Below, one piece after another: positions 52,288 to 63,777 of a stretch of 64,000 bases of DNA. The notes beneath the pieces are model-generated. The model ran no database searches. It was not told the origin of the DNA and saw only the letters and a program-made list of their open reading frames with translations. The DNA comes from Ailanthus altissimus (Eukaryota > Streptophyta > Magnoliopsida > Sapindales > Simaroubaceae): contig OX327705.1 in the NCBI GenBank assembly GCA_946807835.1, positions 10,756,501 to 10,820,500 on the forward strand, given 5' to 3'. Position 1 is the stretch's first letter. Every line of letters starts with the position of its first letter. Position numbers and translations under genes: made by a program.

Positions 52288-53105
52288 CATGTCTGGTACA
52301 AACCTTATGATAGCACTTTTAGCAAACAAAAAATTGATCGAAGATAATTTTCTTAAATGAAAAAGTAATATAAACATTGTGTTAATCTGTGAGGACCAAA
52401 AATTTATTCTTATAGAAAAGTGTCCTTCAGAACCTGCAACCAATGCTCTTTGTAATGTACGGGAGCAGTATGAGAAATTGATTAATGCTACTAATAAAGC
52501 CTGCTTCTACATGCTTGCCAACATAAGTGACGTGCTCTGGATAAAGCACGAGCACTTAGAGACCATATATGAGATATGGGATTCTCTCCAAGCAATGTTT
52601 GGCCAATAATTGAAACAAAGTGGCCATGAAGTTACTCATAACTATATGAACACTAAAATGAAGAAAGGAGTTCCGGTGCATGAGTATGTTTTGAACATAA
52701 TCAACCTAATACATTTGGTAGAGATCTATAGAGCCACCATAAATTAAAAAACCTCAAGTTAGCATTATTCTAGAGTTTTTTCTCTAGCAATTACACAGTT
52801 CAAAATAAATTATGTTATGAACAAACTCTCATATAGTATGATTCAGCTACTCAATTTACGGCAAACTTTTGAGACTATATCAGATAAGCCTAAAAAAGCT
52901 AAGGAAAATATTGTTAAAGCTAAGTTAACTTCCTCCAAAAGCACTAAAAAGAGGAAAAATCATAGTGGTAGTTAAGGTTTTGGAAGAAAAGCCAAGATAG
53001 CCTTTAATGGTGGTAGGAACAAGAAGAATGACTCTAAAGCAAAGAAAGAAAAGTATTTTTATTGTAGAGTCAAAGGGGAATGGAAGAAGAACTGTAAAAA
53101 GTAAC
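52288..53105 (+). pseudogene. Copia gag relic
   Basis: ATG at 52288 gives 'MSGTNLMIALLANKKLIEDNFLK', then a stop, then the frame 52379-52609 ('NIVLICEDQKFILIEKCPSEPATNAL' to 'YEIWDSLQAMFGQ'), the UBN2-type Copia gag. After a further stop, 'YMNTKMKKGVPVHEYVLNIINL' and 'NKLSYSMIQLL' continue. The zinc knuckle near 53055-53100 reads 'YFYCRVKGEWKKNCKK', with the first Cys and the His replaced, so RNA binding would be lost. Confidence 0.8.
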
Positions 53106-53149
53106 TCTTTCTAGCTAAAGGAAAAGAACAAAGATAAATATGATTTACT

Positions 53150-54176
53150 AATATTAGAAGTTTGTTTAGTGGAGGATGAATTATCTTTTTGGATAATTGA
53201 TTCATGAGCCACTAACTATGTTTGTTCTTCCATTTAAATGCTTAGTTCTTATAAAGAACTTGTTGACGAAACTTTACTATGTGGTTTGGTAATAGGACAG
53301 TCATTTCAGCTTTAATAGCGGAAGAAGCTCAATTGAATTTTTGGAACAAATTTTTTTATTTTACATATGTGATTTTCGATACAGAATTTCAAGAAGGGTA
53401 AATTATCGATTCAATATGAAATTGTTATTTCTAAAGACAAGTGTCCTAAGACAGCTCAAGAGGAAGAAGATGTGAGAGGGGTTCCCTATGCCTCAGCAAT
53501 TGGCAACCTCATGTATGTTATGTTGTGCATGAGGCTTGACATTTTCTATGCAGTAGAAATAGTTAGTCGTTATTAATTCAACCTAGGATTGGCTCACTAG
53601 ATTGTAGTGAAACATATTCTTAAGTATCTTTGGAGAATGAGAAACTATATATTTGTATGTTCAGGTAGAGACTTGAACCTTAATGATTTCACTAATTCTG
53701 ATTTTTAATCAATCAAAGACAGTTGAAAGTCGACGTCTAGGTTAGTGTTTACTCTTGGTAGCGGAGCCATAATCTAGAGAAGTGTAAAATAATTTAGCAA
53801 TATTGATTCAACCACGGAGGCTGAACATAACAGCTTGCAAAGCAATTAAGAAGTAATGTGGCTCAGAATTTCTTCATTGATATAGAAGTATTTTTAGATA
53901 TGGATAAACCATTGACCCTTTAATATAACAACAGTGGAGTAGTAGCAAATTCGAAAGAACCTAGGAGTCGTAAGAGAGCAAAGTATATATAGAGAGGATG
54001 TATGACCTGATCAATAAAATTGCACATAGAGGTGATGTGACAATTATGAAGATAGTGTCCGAAAATAACTTTGCAGACTTGTTCACTAAGACATTGCCAT
54101 CAAGGATGTTTGAGGGTCAAATAAAGGTCATAGGCTTAAAAGACATGTTTCACCTGCTCTATGGCAAATGAGAGAT
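53150..54176 (+). pseudogene. Copia pol relic: protease, then RT end and RNase H
   Basis: 'LEVCLVEDELSFWIIDS*ATNYVCSS' near 53155-53235 is the protease active site with its Gly codon now a stop. 'GKLSIQYEIVISKDKCPK' from about 53396 and 'VRGVPYASAIGNLMYVMLCMRLDIFYAVEIVSRY' belong to the C-terminal end of RT, so integrase and most of RT were removed between about 53380 and 53400. The RNase H remnant follows ('TEAEHNSLQ', 'NNSGVVANSKEPRS..', '..ENNFADLFTKTLPS'). Ends at the PPT (54166-54176). Confidence 0.8.
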
Positions 54177-55544
54177 TCTTAGGGATAGTGCCCTAAAAGC
54201 ATATAATTGTACTAATTTTATAAAATAAATAAGAATTATAATTTTATACTTGAAAAATGTTCATAATATTATGACATAAATAACAGAAAATTTCAAGTTT
54301 CTTTATGAGATTATAACCTTAGTATATAATTGTTATATATAAAAGGATTAAGATTATAGATAATAAATGAAAAAAGTCTGTAATAAATTAATTAAAATTT
54401 AAGATATTTAATTAAATATTATTAGTGTGGTTCATAAAAAGTGAAAATGTGGTTATTATAGTGGAGGCACTTTATATCCAGATCACTAATGTAATTATAT
54501 TATAGTGGAAGCACTTTATATAATATAATTATATAGAACTGACCAAATGTAATTTGCATTATTATGTAAATTATTATTGTAAATTAAGAATTCAAATAAC
54601 GTCAACTGATGATCATATATAGATAAACTTTAATTCTGAGAGATTATAAACTCATATTTGTGTTACTTTGTCATTTGGAATATTCGTTACAGTTTATCTG
54701 AAGAATAAACTAAAATATTGTATTTTAGTGGTACAATGAGATAGGCGGCTAAGAATGTGATTTAAAAATATAGAATTTATTCCTTCCTAATAGAAGTTAG
54801 AAATAAGGTTCCTTTAAGTATGAATTTTAGAATTAAACGGTTAGAGCACTCAATTTGTAACATGGTTACAAAATAACTATTCACTGGTGAATTAATTATA
54901 TTTAAATATAAAAAATAATTAGAGAGATAAACAGTAATTAACCTAACTATAATTATGAACCATCTATAGATGATTGAATTGCATGAAGTGAATGACAACT
55001 TTAAGTTTTTGAGTAAAATATATCTGTGGTTTCAAGAGTGCAATTTCAGATTTTTAGTAGAATAACACTGGAATTAATTAATTAAAGAGTTTAATTAATT
55101 ATTTAAAATTTATTGGAGCTTCAAATTTTAGATTTATAGGACCCCAATACCACCTCTTGAGTTTTTACAACGAACAAAAAAAAATAATTATGTAATTACA
55201 CAATAGTTGTATCTTAATTATAAATTAATTAATTTTAGAGATAATATATTATCCAAAACATAATATTTAATTTTAAAAAATTAAATAAATAAAATCTCAT
55301 AAATGATTTTGAAATCATTAAAGAGATTTTTTTTTCTCCTTATATCTCTTCTCATAAAGAGGAGATATTATCTCTTCTAAATGTTTTTTATAAAAGATTA
55401 ATTTTAAAAATTAATTTTTAAAGACTTTTTTAAAATAAATAAATTTAAAAATTGTGTAATTTTGGTTCACGTTTTATCTCCCATAATCATGGAGATATTT
55501 ATTTTATTTTTAATTAATAAATATTATTAATTAAAATTACTCAA
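54177..55544 (+). repeat. 3' LTR of the long-LTR Copia, 3'-truncated
   Basis: Starts TCTTAGGGATAGTGCCC (TG changed to TC) after the purine stretch AAATGAGAGA. It is cut at 'aattactcaat' (about 55544); the following sequence has no match to the 5' LTR. Confidence 0.8.
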
Positions 55545-56580
55545 TTTGCCAGTTTGAGTTCAATTTGGATTACGAGTTACAATTTAAGTAGTCCACCACT
55601 ATTTATAAGTATTTAATTTTTTTTTAATATTTTCTAAAAAAATTAATATGCTTTCTTAAAATGCAGACATCTTCAAACCGGTAATATTTTGCGTTTTGCT
55701 TAAAACAATATTAATATATCTAGTTGTGTGAATCCGTACTTATAAAAAGCATTGCGTGATATTTACGGTGCTCTTGACTCCACCTCGCCGATGAATATAG
55801 ATGGTTTATATTGACTCTCACGCACCTCCAATTTGTATATGTATGTATATATATTTAGTTCAAAAAACTTAGCGGGGGTTAACACACAAATATTAACACA
55901 CAAATATTAAGAGAAATCTTTCCCGAATCTAAACTCAAACCCTGATAGAGGAGGATGCACTCCTAAACGTCAACGACAGAACAGTAATATATAACAACAC
56001 ATCTTTATCACTAATTTAAAACTTTACTGCCCATGCAAGTGTAATGTCGTCATTCAAAACAGAGACCAAACGGTGGCTTTAGCTTAGCTTACACGTCCCC
56101 AAAATATAGTACCAGATAGTTTGTTAAGGTACAGCACTTAGAAGAATCAATATATGTTAATAATAATAATAATAATTAAAAAAAGATACAACTACTTTGG
56201 TTTAAGAGTATTTTAATAAATTTATTAGACTTTCCTATTTTACTACTATATTTCATAAATTTGATCTTCAAATAATTAGATTTTTAAAAATTACTCCACG
56301 CCTTTTAAGAATCAACTTGAAATCTTATTATTTTGAAAGCATATAGTCTTATAATCACTTTAAAAATAATTTACCTCGCATAAATTATAAAATAAATAAT
56401 TATTTCACAATTTACTCTAATACAATCTTAAATACGCACTAAAAGTAGTAATCCTGAAAGCTAACAATTAAAAGAAAATCACTAAAAACAATTTTAATGA
56501 ACAAATAAAAGCATCAACAAAATTATCAATATTATGTGGACGCAAACCATAAAAATTAAAAAATTATTTATTTCTATTGG
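55545..56580. other. AT-rich spacer
   Basis: Contains a 14-bp tandem pair 'aacacacaaatatt' at about 55879-55906 and nothing coding. 55740-55800 is less AT-rich but shows no domain. Confidence 0.45.

Positions 56581-56633
<53 letters not shown>
56581..56633. repeat. (AT)n(GT)n microsatellite
   Basis: A pure AT run followed by GT repeats with one TT interruption, directly beside the 3' end of the LINE. Confidence 0.9.
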
Positions 56634-58332
56634 AATGAGTTGTAATTTCATTAAGAAACTGCAAAACAGTCTAGCCACTACCTAACATCATAAAAATGGA
56701 TAGCTAATTTAGCCAACTTATAGACTAGATTATTACAAGATCTTGGAGTGTGCCTTCCTACAATTTGGTTTCCTCCTACCATTAGAGCATGGATTTTCTG
56801 ATTGTCCATCTGACCTATTTGAGAGATTGAAACTTCTATTGAACCGTATCAGCTATATTCTTTGCATCCGTTTCAACTATTATAGGTATCATATAACTGA
56901 TTTTTGTTGTTTGGAGACCAAAGAAAAGGGCCTCTGATTCAGCCCTCTAAACATCCTCATATACAGGATTTGTTGCAGTTTCCATTAGCTTGACATTATT
57001 ATACGAGTCTTTTATTACTGCCCCTAAGCTAGTCTTGCCGTATCTGGTGCTCATGGCTACATCAAAATTAATTTTTAACCTTCCGCTTAGGGAGAAGAGA
57101 GGGGGGAGGGGTGCCATTCAGAGAAATGAACTTCCATATCAACCATTTGCATAATTAGACTCCCCGAAACTTAAGTAGTTAAATGCTCCATGATAGATTT
57201 AGCCTTAGCTATAGTTTGCTTGGGATCTTCTCTTTCCTCTTTCATGATGAGCAAATTCCTGGTATGCCAATTAGCCCAAAGAAGCACCACAGCCTATGCA
57301 AATTCCATATCAGAAGTGATAGCCTCCACTTACCTGATGAAACACCAAAGATCACCCCATTGTATTCTCTTAACTATTTTAGCAAATTCTGACTACATCT
57401 AAATCTTTTTGGCATGTTTATAGGTTACCAGGGCATGGATAGTATTTTCCTCGACCTTGGAATTTGGAGCAAATTTGGGATTGAAGGACATTTTTTGTAG
57501 TTAAGTTGGCTGCTGTAAGAAGAAGATTTGTCACTACCCTCCATATAAATACCTTGACTTTTGGAGGAATTAAATAAGACCATATCCTCTTCCAATCCTT
57601 CTCATTTCTATATGAGGGACCTAGTTGCTCTGAGTTCTTTTTAGCAAGGGAAATAAAATAGCCACTCTTGACAGAATATCTACCTTTTTTATCATAATGC
57701 CAGCAGACCTCATCCTATTCTTTTAGTCGTGGCAACTTGATCTTGAGAATGTGCATCCATCTGAATGAACTTCTGCCTGATCATTTCTTCCTTCTAAGAG
57801 TTATCATCATTAATTACACTATTTACTTTATTGTTAAGAGGAAGATTTAGAAAAGAGACAGGCTTTAAAGAATACTCCCTAGGGATCAAATTGCTATTAT
57901 AAATGTTGGCTTTACTTCCATCTCCAATCACCTATTTAGTACCTTTCTCTAAAAGTTCTTTTCCTCGTAGGAGACTCCTCCATATGTATAAAGGGTTACT
58001 CGCTATTTTTTCCTCAATAATTTTGTATTTTTTAAATACCTAGCTTGTAACACTTTGGATGTGAGTGAGTTTGGCTATTGGATCAGCCTCCACCCTTGCT
58101 TTGCAAATAAGGGCTGGTTAAAGCAGATGAATTCCCTGAATCCTAAGCCTCATGGCCTTTTACTTATACACAATCTCTCCCACATTGTCTAATGGATTTT
58201 CCTCTCATCAAAGCTCTTTAATGTCCTCTAAGAACCAGCTAGAATCTTTTGCAGATCTTCACCCAAACTCCAAGGAATCTTGAATACACTAATTGCAAAG
58301 GCTGGGATTGTTTCGCCCACCGCCTTGTTAAG
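56634..58332 (-). pseudogene. L1-type LINE, 5'-truncated: RT thumb, zf-RVT, RNase H
   Basis: Minus strand from 58332: 'IPAFAISVFKIPWSLGEDLQKILAG', '..WERLCISKRP*GLGFREFICFNQPLFAKQGWRL' (RT end, canonical 'GGLGFRDF..FNQALLAKQ.WR'), 'LYIWRSLLRGKELLEKGTK*VIGDGSKANIY' (canonical 'WRSI..G...L..G..W.IG.G..I'), a zinc-binding RT-associated domain near 57600-57200, then an RNase H-like domain near 57090-56780: 'LKINFDVAMSTRYGKTSLGAVIKDSYNNVKL', 'AESEALFFGLQ', 'IPIIVETDAKNI'. Several stops. The 3' end ('ttaatgaaattacaactcattcacac') passes straight into a CA/TA repeat instead of poly(A). Cut at its 5' side exactly where the Athila-like LTR begins. Confidence 0.75.
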
Positions 58333-59696
58333 TGATAGGTGCATAAAAGCATTAGTATGATTATTACTCTAAATGGGAGATTTATTCTAATTTATGAATT
58401 TTTGGCTATTTAATTGTGTTTTGTTTAATCATAAATAGGTGCATGATGAAAAATGTGACATTTAAGAACAAACGGAAGGTGAATCAAACAAGAACTAAAG
58501 AATTTGGACTCAAAATACGAGAGTGCCTGAACCCAAGGTTGGGCGCCACAGCGCCCAAGATAGAGACTTGGGCTTCGCGATGCCCAGACGCCCTCCACCA
58601 GCTCATATTTTCCAAGTCTCAGTGCTACATCACTTATGCGATATATAAAATACCTTTCTAAATGTCCTATTTTGACTTGGATTCGATGGTCCTCGACCTT
58701 AGGTTTTTTCATATCTATAAAAGCACTCTTTTATAAGCTAAAACACAGACTTTTTGAGAGGCAAAAATATAGAGAAATAATTCACAACACAAATTTAAGA
58801 GATCAAATCCAAGAGTGAAGATTCAAGCTTCAAGTCAAGGAAGAGAGAGAAGTAACCTAAAACGTCTTCTTCATTAGTTTTTCTTATCTTTTTTTTTTTT
58901 ATCATTATGTTCTTTTTCTTGTTGTTATATATGGATTGGTTTGATACTCTTGAGTTTGTGATAAGCTAAACATTGTTGATCTAGGGTTAGACTTTTAAAT
59001 TTAGTATGTAGTTAGATTTCATTTATTCTTAGTTCAAGAACTTAATACATATAATTGATTCATTCTATCTTGAGTTTAATACTTTCATTATATCTGACCA
59101 ATATTATGAATGATTGAGGAACCATGATGAACTTGACAAGGATTCATGTGTTTAGCCTAGGATAGTTTAATGCATGATCATATGGTAACAACTATGAGTT
59201 CTATGTAGGAAAGACATATACCTAGATGGCATGTATAAAATAATTTAGACCTGGTCTTAATGAATTACATTCTCATCTAATTACCATAGAGATATAGGTA
59301 GTTATTAGAATGCATAATATACTTACTCGACCATCGACAAAGACTTATGATGAGATTAGAGTCGAGCCAATCAATTTATATTAAGGGATTAAACTAAGAG
59401 GTTAACAAATTCAATAAAATACTATGGGATAAGTCTAAACTCTAGATTCTAATCAATTAGTGAATTTAACTCTTTGTTTATTTATTTTTTAAGTTTAGTT
59501 TAATTGATAGAATTAGGTGAATTAGTTAAATTTTAGATTTTAATTTTTCTGAATAAAAGTAAATTATATATAATTTTAGTAATTGATCGATAGAATTAGA
59601 TTGCTTGGATCCTGTGAGAACTATACTCATACTTAAAATCCTATATTATTTTATACGATAACGTGCGCTTGCGCTTAGCTACTAAAATGTTCATCA
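58333..59696 (+). repeat. 5' LTR of the Athila-like element
   Basis: TGATAGGTGC..GTTCATCA, about 1.36 kb, homologous to the solo LTR at 18148-23983. TATA-like 'ctataaaagcac' at 58714 and GC-rich block 58531-58600 about 110-180 bases upstream of it. The two ORFs at 58416-58712 are chance frames. Confidence 0.8.
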
Positions 59697-59702
59697 AATG
59701 TT

Positions 59703-59720
59703 TGACATTGTTGTCGGGGA
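59703..59720 (+). other. Asp-tRNA-type PBS of the Athila-like element
   Basis: TGACATTGTTGTCGGGGA against the family's TGGCGCCGTTGCCGGGGA; the changes are mostly C-to-T or G-to-A, as expected from methylated-cytosine decay. Confidence 0.8.
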
Positions 59721-59845
59721 TTATTTCTATCTATTCTTTAGATCAATAATAATACTAAGCTAATTGCTTTTAATTCAAGTTTTAATTTTATTTTTGTTTC
59801 ACTTTATTTTCTTCTTTTTACTTTGATTTTCTTTCTATTTTACTT

Positions 59846-62800
59846 TGATAGTTCATGTTAAGGGCTAAAAGTTCTAACTTGACTTCTTTTGATCTTAAGA
59901 TCAAAAGAACATTGCAAATACTTTGGCATGAACAACGTCGATGATCTTTAAACATAGAGGAGAACAACAATCATATTGATAATCTAGTGCTTGAGCCTAT
60001 AATACCACAGAGAGCTTTGAAAAAGTATGCTATCCCAACTATAAATTGTGTTCTGTCTAGCATTTGGCGAGTAACCATTAACAACAACAATTTTGAAACA
60101 AAACTAAATATTATTTAGATGTTGTAAGAGTCTGTAAAGTTCGGCAAAGCTCTTATTGATGATCGTAATATGCATATCATAAATTTCTTGGAGATTTGTG
60201 ATACCTTCAAGTATAATGAAGTCTCAGACGATGCTATCAGACTTAGACTATTCCATTTTTCTTTGAGGGACAAGGCAAAGAGCTGGTTGATGTCATTACT
60301 GTTAGGATCCATATCGATATAGGATGATCTAACGAATAAGTTTCTAGAAAAGTTTTTTCCACCAACAAAGACTACAAAAATGAAGAATGACATCACCTCA
60401 TTAAATCAAATTAATGGCAAGTCATTGTATGAGACATGAGAACATTTCGAGGAAATGTTGAGGAAGTGTCCTCACCATAGTGTCCCTAAATGACTATTAG
60501 TCCAAATATTCTATAATGCACTAGTAGGCCATTTGAAGACCATTGTAGATGTTGCCACTAGAAGAGCTATAATGAATAAGTTTACGAATAAGGCTTATAG
60601 TCTATTGGAAGAAATGACGTCAAATAGTTGTCAATAGCCCGCTGAGAGAGTTACACCCAAGAGGGTCACCGATGTATATGATAGTGACACATTCAATGCA
60701 TTGCAATGTAAATTAATTCATAATCCAAGCAGTTTGATGTATTGAATGCTGTCAAAACCCAATAACTGATATGCGACTTTTGTGGTGATAACCACATGAA
60801 TGGGCAATGTATAGAGTCAGTAAATTATATGGGCAATTTTAATCAATAGCAACCTAACTGATAAAGGCATATTTGTTATTTATTTTTTTATATTTTTATC
60901 TTGATATTTTATTATTTTATGAGAATAAATGACTATTTATGTGCATGATTGGTTATTTATAGGGACTTGAATAAAATTTAAAGTAAATTAGGGACTAAAA
61001 CAAAAATCTTCAAAATATGCACCTGTTGCTGCAACACTACATGGATTTTCACCCTAACATTGGAACACTAATCAAAATAAAACAAAATCAGAAAAAAAAA
61101 ATGACATATTTAAGTTGCGATTCATTACCTCAGCATTGGCTATCTACCGCTCTAGCAATAGCCCATCGCCCCAACGCCAGATCCCTACCGCTCCAGTGAT
61201 ATGGCCTTTTGAATGTAGCCGCCCAACAACGGCATGGTAGTGCCCTAGTGAAACTATAAATCCTAACGCGACAAGAATTGAGGTTTTCAAGCTCAAATTA
61301 ATCCCTCTAAAAGGCCACTCGTCCACAGCCTTTAAGGAGCATCCAAGAACACTTAAGACACTCAAAAGACCTACAACACAAGTCTTAAAAAGTAATCAAA
61401 GTATAATTAAAGCAAGCGTAAAGAGAGATTCAAGGTGTTCTTCGGCATCAAGAGTTCCTTCGGTAGCGCAATCAAGTGCAATTCGATGTCTATATCGGTT
61501 GCTACTGATTATATCACATTTTCTTATTATTTTTACGCTGTTCTCTTGTAGCCATGAACTAAAGTTTCCTTCTAAGATTAATATTTGAACTCGATATATC
61601 CCTAAATTGCCAGATCTTTTTAATACTTAATAAACTTAGTTCTTTATTATTCAAATTACTTGTTCTTAATGCTTTAATATATTTGGTCAATATATGATGA
61701 ATGAATTGGTAATATTTTGATAAACTCAGAAGAGAAATCATTGTATTTAGACCTAAGTAATTTGACGCATGATTGTAGATTAACATTCGATGTTATAGGT
61801 GCAAGTTTTAAATTAGGACAGGAATATACCTAATTGGCATATATGATCAATAAGACTTGTTCTTATTGAATTTTAATTTATTAAATACCATAGGAATATA
61901 GAAATTTGATAAATTAAGATATACTTGCATGACCTTAGGAGAGGCTTATGAATACAATAGTGTCTTGATCAATAATAAACACTAAGAGAATTAAATATTT
62001 AAAGATTAATCATTGGAAAGCATATTGAGGGATGGTATTAACCCTAGTTTTTCTCTAATTACTATCTTCCAAATCTCTTTACATTGTGTCATTGCTTTTA
62101 TATTTTTTAAATTCATTCGTAGATTTTTATTTTTCTGAATAATTATTAAAAAGGCATAATTTTAGTACTTGGTTCAAAATGAGATATTATCCCTGTGGGT
62201 TCGACATCCGACTCTTTTGTCCCTTTATTACTTGCATATGATAGTGTATACTTACACTTAATTTTAAGATATAGAAATATTGCATCACTAACCCATAATC
62301 CAACTTCTACAATTCAAGGTGGAGAGTTTATCCTAACTTCTCTTGGCGTAACAACCAATAGAAGTCTAGATTACCAATGAATCCCCTAAGATTTCAACCA
62401 TCGCAAGAGAAGAAGCCAGTTTTGAAAGACATGTTCATACAATATATGAAGTCTAATGATGCAATTCTTCATAATCATTTACCATTATTGAAGAATTTAG
62501 AGATAGGACAACATACTGCATTATTGAAGAATTTAGAGATGGGACAACATACTGCAACCATTACTAAGTGACCTCAAGGCATTCTTCCAAGCTACACAAA
62601 AATAAATTCAAGAAATGTAGAGCAATGCCAAGCCATTAAATTGAGGAGTGGTAAGAGCATACATGACAACACATCCAAATTACCACCATCAAGTATGAAG
62701 GAGAAAGAAGTTCAAAAAGATTATGTGCATCTATATAGACCGCCTATTCCATGACAACACATCCAAACTACCACCATCAAGTATGAAGAAGAAAGAAGTT

Positions 62801-63060
62801 CAAAAAGATTATGTGCAGCCATATAGACCGCCTATTCCTTTTCTTCAAAGGCAATAGAGGTGTAACACAAGTGCAAAAACTAAAAATCAGCAGTATACCA
62901 GTCCAAAAAATGCTGAAACAAGAGATGGGCAATAGAAAAGTGCAAAAGTTTTTTATAAAAAATAGTGCAGAAACCGATATACAAATGAAGCAACATTCTA
63001 ATATGCAGAAAAGTGAAAAATTGACAGCAAATACCAGTAGTAATGCATAAAAATAGCCAT
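59846..63060 (+). pseudogene. Athila-like gag relic (interrupted by a solo LTR)
   Basis: From ATG 59846: 'RALKKYAIPTINCVLSSIWR', 'NNNNFETKLNII', 'NFLEICDTFKYNEVSDDAIRLRLFHFSLRDKAKSWL', 'NKFLEKFFPPTKTTKMKNDITS', 'VGHLKTIVDVATRRAIMNKFTNKAYSLLEEMTSNSCQ', and a possible knuckle 'CDFCGDNHMNGQC' (frame-shifted) near 60778. After the solo LTR the C-terminal part continues: 'MNPLRFQPSQEKKPVLKDMFIQYMKSNDA' and 'QCQAIKLRSGK'. All are landmarks of the Retrotrans_gag region of Athila. It has internal stops, a 36-bp in-frame tandem duplication (62485-62520, 62521-62556) and an 88-bp tandem duplication (62663-62750, 62751-62838) that shifts frame. Confidence 0.8.
60859..62287 (+). repeat. Athila-like solo LTR inserted in gag, TSD CTAAC
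   Basis: TGATAAAGGC..TTGCATCA, 1429 bp, with CTAAC on both sides (60854-60858 and 62288-62292). No PBS follows; gag of the host element resumes directly. GC-rich block at 61136-61230. It resembles the LTR at 1-289 (minus) more closely than it does the 5' LTR of the element it sits in. Confidence 0.9.
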
Positions 63061-63179
63061 TGCAGTCATTCACACCTCCTTCGCCATTCCTATAGAGACT
63101 GTGAAAGAAGAAATTAGATAAGTAGCTTTTTAAATTTCTTGAAGTTTTTAAGAAATTACATATCAATATTCTTTTTACA

Positions 63180-63777
63180 GATGCGCTGGAACAAATGCCT
63201 AGCTACGTTAAGTTTATAAAAAAATATCATTTCAAAGAAAACAAGACTAGAGGATTATGAGACCGTAACATTGACAGAGAAGTGTAGCACTATTCTTCAG
63301 AAGAAGCTACCTCCTAAGCTCAAAGATCCCAAGAGATTTACTATACCGTGCTCCTTTGGCAATCATGACCCTGATAAAGCTATATGCGATCTAGGAGTGA
63401 GTATTAATCTCATGCCCATTTTTGTCTACAACAAGCTAGGTTGAGAGAAGCAAGGCTCGTAAATATCATACTCATGATTGTTGATCGCTTTTTCGCCTAC
63501 CCGAAAAGAATCATTAAGGACATGGTAGTAATGATGAACAAATTCATCTTCCATACAGATTTCATCATTCTAGACATAGAAGAAGACAAGGAGATTCTTA
63601 TTATCTTTAGAAGACCCTTCCTAGCCATAGGATAAACGATCATAGATGTTTAAAAGGGGGACTTAACTATGAAAGTTCAAGATAACACTATAACTTTCAA
63701 AGTCTTCAAGGAGATTAAGTTGCCATCTAAAGGTGAAGACTGTTGTAGTATTAATGTGGTGTACCTAAATTTTGAAC
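63180..63777 (+). pseudogene. Athila-like protease region relic
   Basis: 'DALEQMPSYVKF' at 63181, 'ETVTLTEKCSTILQKKLPPKLKDPKRFTIPCSFGNHDPDKAICDLGVSINLMP' across 63258-63420 in one frame, where CDLG is the retropepsin active site (canonical CDLGASINLMP, Ala changed to Val). After a frame change, 63441-63635 gives 'REARLVNIILMIVDRFFAYPKRIIKDMVV', 'DFIILDIEEDKEILIIFRRPFLAIG', then 'LTMKVQDNTITFKVFKEIKLPS'. The flap and hydrophobic Gly-Arg region are recognisable ('LGRPFLATG' has become 'FRRPFLAIG'). Stops before and after show it is dead. Confidence 0.8.

Larger units (their letters stand above)
47736..55544 (+). mobile_element. Old Ty1/Copia element with long LTRs, integrase and most of RT deleted
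   Basis: 5' LTR 47736-about 49455, PBS 49458-49470, long leader, gag 52288-53105, protease near 53170-53250, a joint near 53390 to the C-terminal end of RT, RNase H to about 54150, PPT, 3' LTR 54177-55544. The 3' LTR stops about 345 bases short of the 5' LTR's length. LTR copies differ at many positions, and every ORF has stops, so it is old. A gypsy-like fragment sits in the leader (49670-50585). Confidence 0.85.
58333..63777 (+). mobile_element. Athila-like Ty3/gypsy element (5' LTR to protease)
   Basis: 5' LTR 58333-59696, PBS 59703-59720, gag 59846-60858 continuing at 62293, protease to about 63770. A solo LTR of the same family lies within gag (60859-62287). Beyond 63777 the sequence changes abruptly, so pol and the 3' LTR are not seen. 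The reading frames carry stops and frameshifts throughout. Confidence 0.85.

Noticed and set aside
47262..55580. Similar sequences on both sides of the long-LTR Copia read as a target duplication
   Set aside because: The resemblance is loose, longer than 5 bp and not adjacent to the LTR ends; the 3' LTR is truncated, so no TSD can be expected.
58416..58712. Overlapping ORFs on both strands
   Set aside because: They lie in the U3 part of an Athila-like LTR and are not shared by the other LTR copies.
62777..63166. 129-codon minus-strand ORF with hydrophobic stretches
   Set aside because: Antisense to the Athila gag C-terminal region; the hydrophobicity comes from complementing Lys-rich codons.
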